NCBI GenBank assembly: GCA_038363925.1
Contig: JAQQWL010000004.1
Coordinates: 1,860,001 to 1,924,000, forward strand
Length of the DNA stretch: 64,000 nt
Source: Apiospora phragmitis
Taxonomy: Eukaryota > Ascomycota > Sordariomycetes > Amphisphaeriales > Apiosporaceae
Direction: 5' to 3'
Part shown: in pieces, positions 62,580 to 64,000 of the stretch
How positions within the stretch are numbered: position 1 is the first letter of the stretch
Layout: each line of letters opens with the position of its first letter
The notes under the pieces: model-generated
Seen by the model: only the letters and a program-made list of their open reading frames with translations
What the model was told of the DNA's origin: nothing
Databases searched by the model: none
Position numbers and translations under genes: made by a program

Positions 62580-63716
62580 TCAAGAATCATCCTCGATAGC
62601 GTGACTGCCCACGAGGTGGCCTTCTTTGTCATCATTAGAACATCGCTCGCGTTCGAGTTTCATATCCATAATGAGGCTCAATTCGGGGCAGTAGTCGAAG
62701 ATGGCCTTTCTCTGAGTATGATTCTGCCATACCGCAGGTGCGAGTGATTTGCCGCCATCTCTGACGTGGAAGCCCATAGAGTTGGGGATATAGGTATCTT
62801 CAACGGCTAACTGACCATCGGTTCCGGATGCGACTGGGCACCAGGGAGGACTAAGACTTTAGCCCCAAACCACTCATCTTCTGGTTGCGTGCCGTTTTGT
62901 CGTTCCTGAATTTTGAGCACTCGTTGAATGGCAGACACCTTTCTCAGCGAGAGGCCGCCGTTGCCAGCGAATTTGTCGTCTTTTTTTCTATTTCAAGATC
63001 AGTCAGCGGAGTCAATGTGTGAGTTATGGTGTACAAATTATTACCTTGGCGCCCCAGCCCAATCCCAGTGCAGCCAGTCATTCAGGCTTTGGTCCGAGTT
63101 GGCGCAGAGGATGCTGTCGGATTCATACTTCAAGATCCACTCCACCCCAGGCAGAAACTCGTCGTAGAAACGCTTGTCTGTCAGGAGCCGGTGGACCTTC
63201 TCCTTGCTGTCGATCTCCCAAGGTTCAGGGAGCACCATGAGATCCAATTTCCCGATGGCCTGCTGGTGCTTGGTGGCAAAGCTGCGCCCAACGCTTATAG
63301 CAGATTTGTTCGAGCCGATAAATAAGAAACGCCAGTCTGGAGGGATCACGGTGATCATGTGCAAGATCTGGGGCACGAGATGGGGGAGTGGGCGCGGCTC
63401 GATCAGGAGAGCCAGCTTGGACGTATTGTAGTTGCGGCGCAAGTCGTCTTCATTTTGGTTCGGGTGCCAGTCGATCTTGACTGAGGGAATCTTTTGCCGC
63501 GCTTCATCTAGCCTCGACTTGAAATGGGCCTCTATCTTGGGCTTGTAATGAGGATGAGCCCGGTGATGTACCAACTTGGAGTGGAGAGGTCAGCGGACAA
63601 GGCGCAAAGGATAGGAGGTAAACAACTTACGTTATCGCCAATGAAACCACTATAATAATTTTGTTCCTGTTCAGGTAAAAGAGGGAAGCCAGCGAACTGC
63701 GTGACGAGGCTGCCAT
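62580..63716 (-). CDS. DUF5672 family protein, probable type II membrane protein, frame breaks
   Basis: DUF5672 proteins are fungal and bacterial glycosyltransferase-like proteins of uncertain activity. ATG 63716 in a strong context (CCGCCATGG) gives a short N-terminus with a membrane segment (KIIIVVSLAIT), exon 63631-63716. Exon 2 (63045-63574) holds the domain: LALLIEPRPLPHLVPQIL, VIPPDWRFLFIGSN, GVEWILKYESDSILC and LHWDWAGAP. Exon 3 starts at 62987 with NGGLSLRKVSAI and PEDEWFGAKVL, and ends with EDTYIPNSMGFHVRDGG, RKAIFDYCPEL and the TGA at 62580-62582. Introns: 63575-63630 (GTAAGT...AAG) and 62988-63044 (GTAATA...TAG). Exon 1 is 86 nt, one short for the phase of exon 2, and the frame changes again near 62810-62819; both fit one lost base. 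Domain identity is firm; the first exon is less certain. Confidence 0.82.
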
Positions 63717-64000
63717 GGCGGCAACTGGTAGGCGCCGACAAATGCGCTGTCAAGGCTCGCAAGGTGCGCCGTTTGGTCAAGAAGAAGGATTACAATGATG
63801 GTCGAAAAACCCGAGAAGAAGGTGGGTTAGGGAGAATGAGTGAGTAATACGGTTTGCGTGTGGTAAGTTGCAAACTGTCTCACGGCAACGTTGTACACGA
63901 TTTGAACCAAGCGTCGTGGATGTGTATCTGGGCTGACAGCATTATCGTCACAATGAAGGCGACCGTCTGATTACTGATGCCAAAGGACGAGGCCGGGGAC
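63717..64000. other. Upstream region of the DUF5672 gene to window edge
   Basis: Presumed promoter of the minus-strand DUF5672 gene. No feature recognised. Confidence 0.5.

Overview
The window is nuclear DNA of a filamentous ascomycete (Pezizomycotina, most likely a Sordariomycete). The evidence is short 45-120 nt introns with GTAAGT-like donors, CTAAC/CTGAC branch points and YAG acceptors, plus fungus-specific families: a HET-domain gene, the CON7 zinc-finger regulator, a CBM18 chitin deacetylase and a DUF5672 protein. Base composition is near balanced. I saw no tRNA, rRNA, CRISPR array or intact transposon.

Layout. 0.2-7 kb is compact: a HET-domain gene (+), then on the minus strand a parvulin-type prolyl isomerase (PIN4 type), a YDG/SRA-domain protein and a secreted Cys-rich protein. 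7-19.8 kb is a gene desert. 19.8-22.4 kb holds a CRIB (Cdc42/Rac-binding) scaffold-like protein (+), followed by a small UPF0045/ECM15-type gene (-). 24-42 kb is a second, 18 kb desert that ends at the developmental transcription factor gene con7 (+). 48-54.5 kb carries housekeeping genes: AAR2 (U5 snRNP assembly, +), ribosomal protein S16 (-, five exons) and the ESCRT-II subunit SNF8/VPS22 (+, divergent from S16). 55-64 kb is a minus-strand run of secreted or membrane proteins: a large secreted protein of unknown function, a multi-CBM18 chitin deacetylase, an unidentified decayed gene, and a DUF5672 protein.

The most striking property of the sequence is that many conserved genes are interrupted by single-base frame changes, often at short homopolymers: PIN4, con7 (twice), AAR2 (twice), SNF8, the deacetylase, the DUF5672 gene, the HET gene and probably the CRIB gene. 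Interleaved genes (S16, UPF0045, SRA, both other secreted proteins) assemble cleanly. Because several affected genes are normally essential or highly conserved, I read this mainly as residual indel error in a long-read assembly. A conventional ORF caller would split or truncate these genes. The decayed locus at 61.2-62.1 kb is different: it combines frame changes with stops explainable by C-to-T change, so it may be a true relic.

The genes do not form one pathway. The window joins signalling and development genes (CRIB, con7), core RNA, translation and trafficking genes, and a cell-surface chitin/glycan segment.
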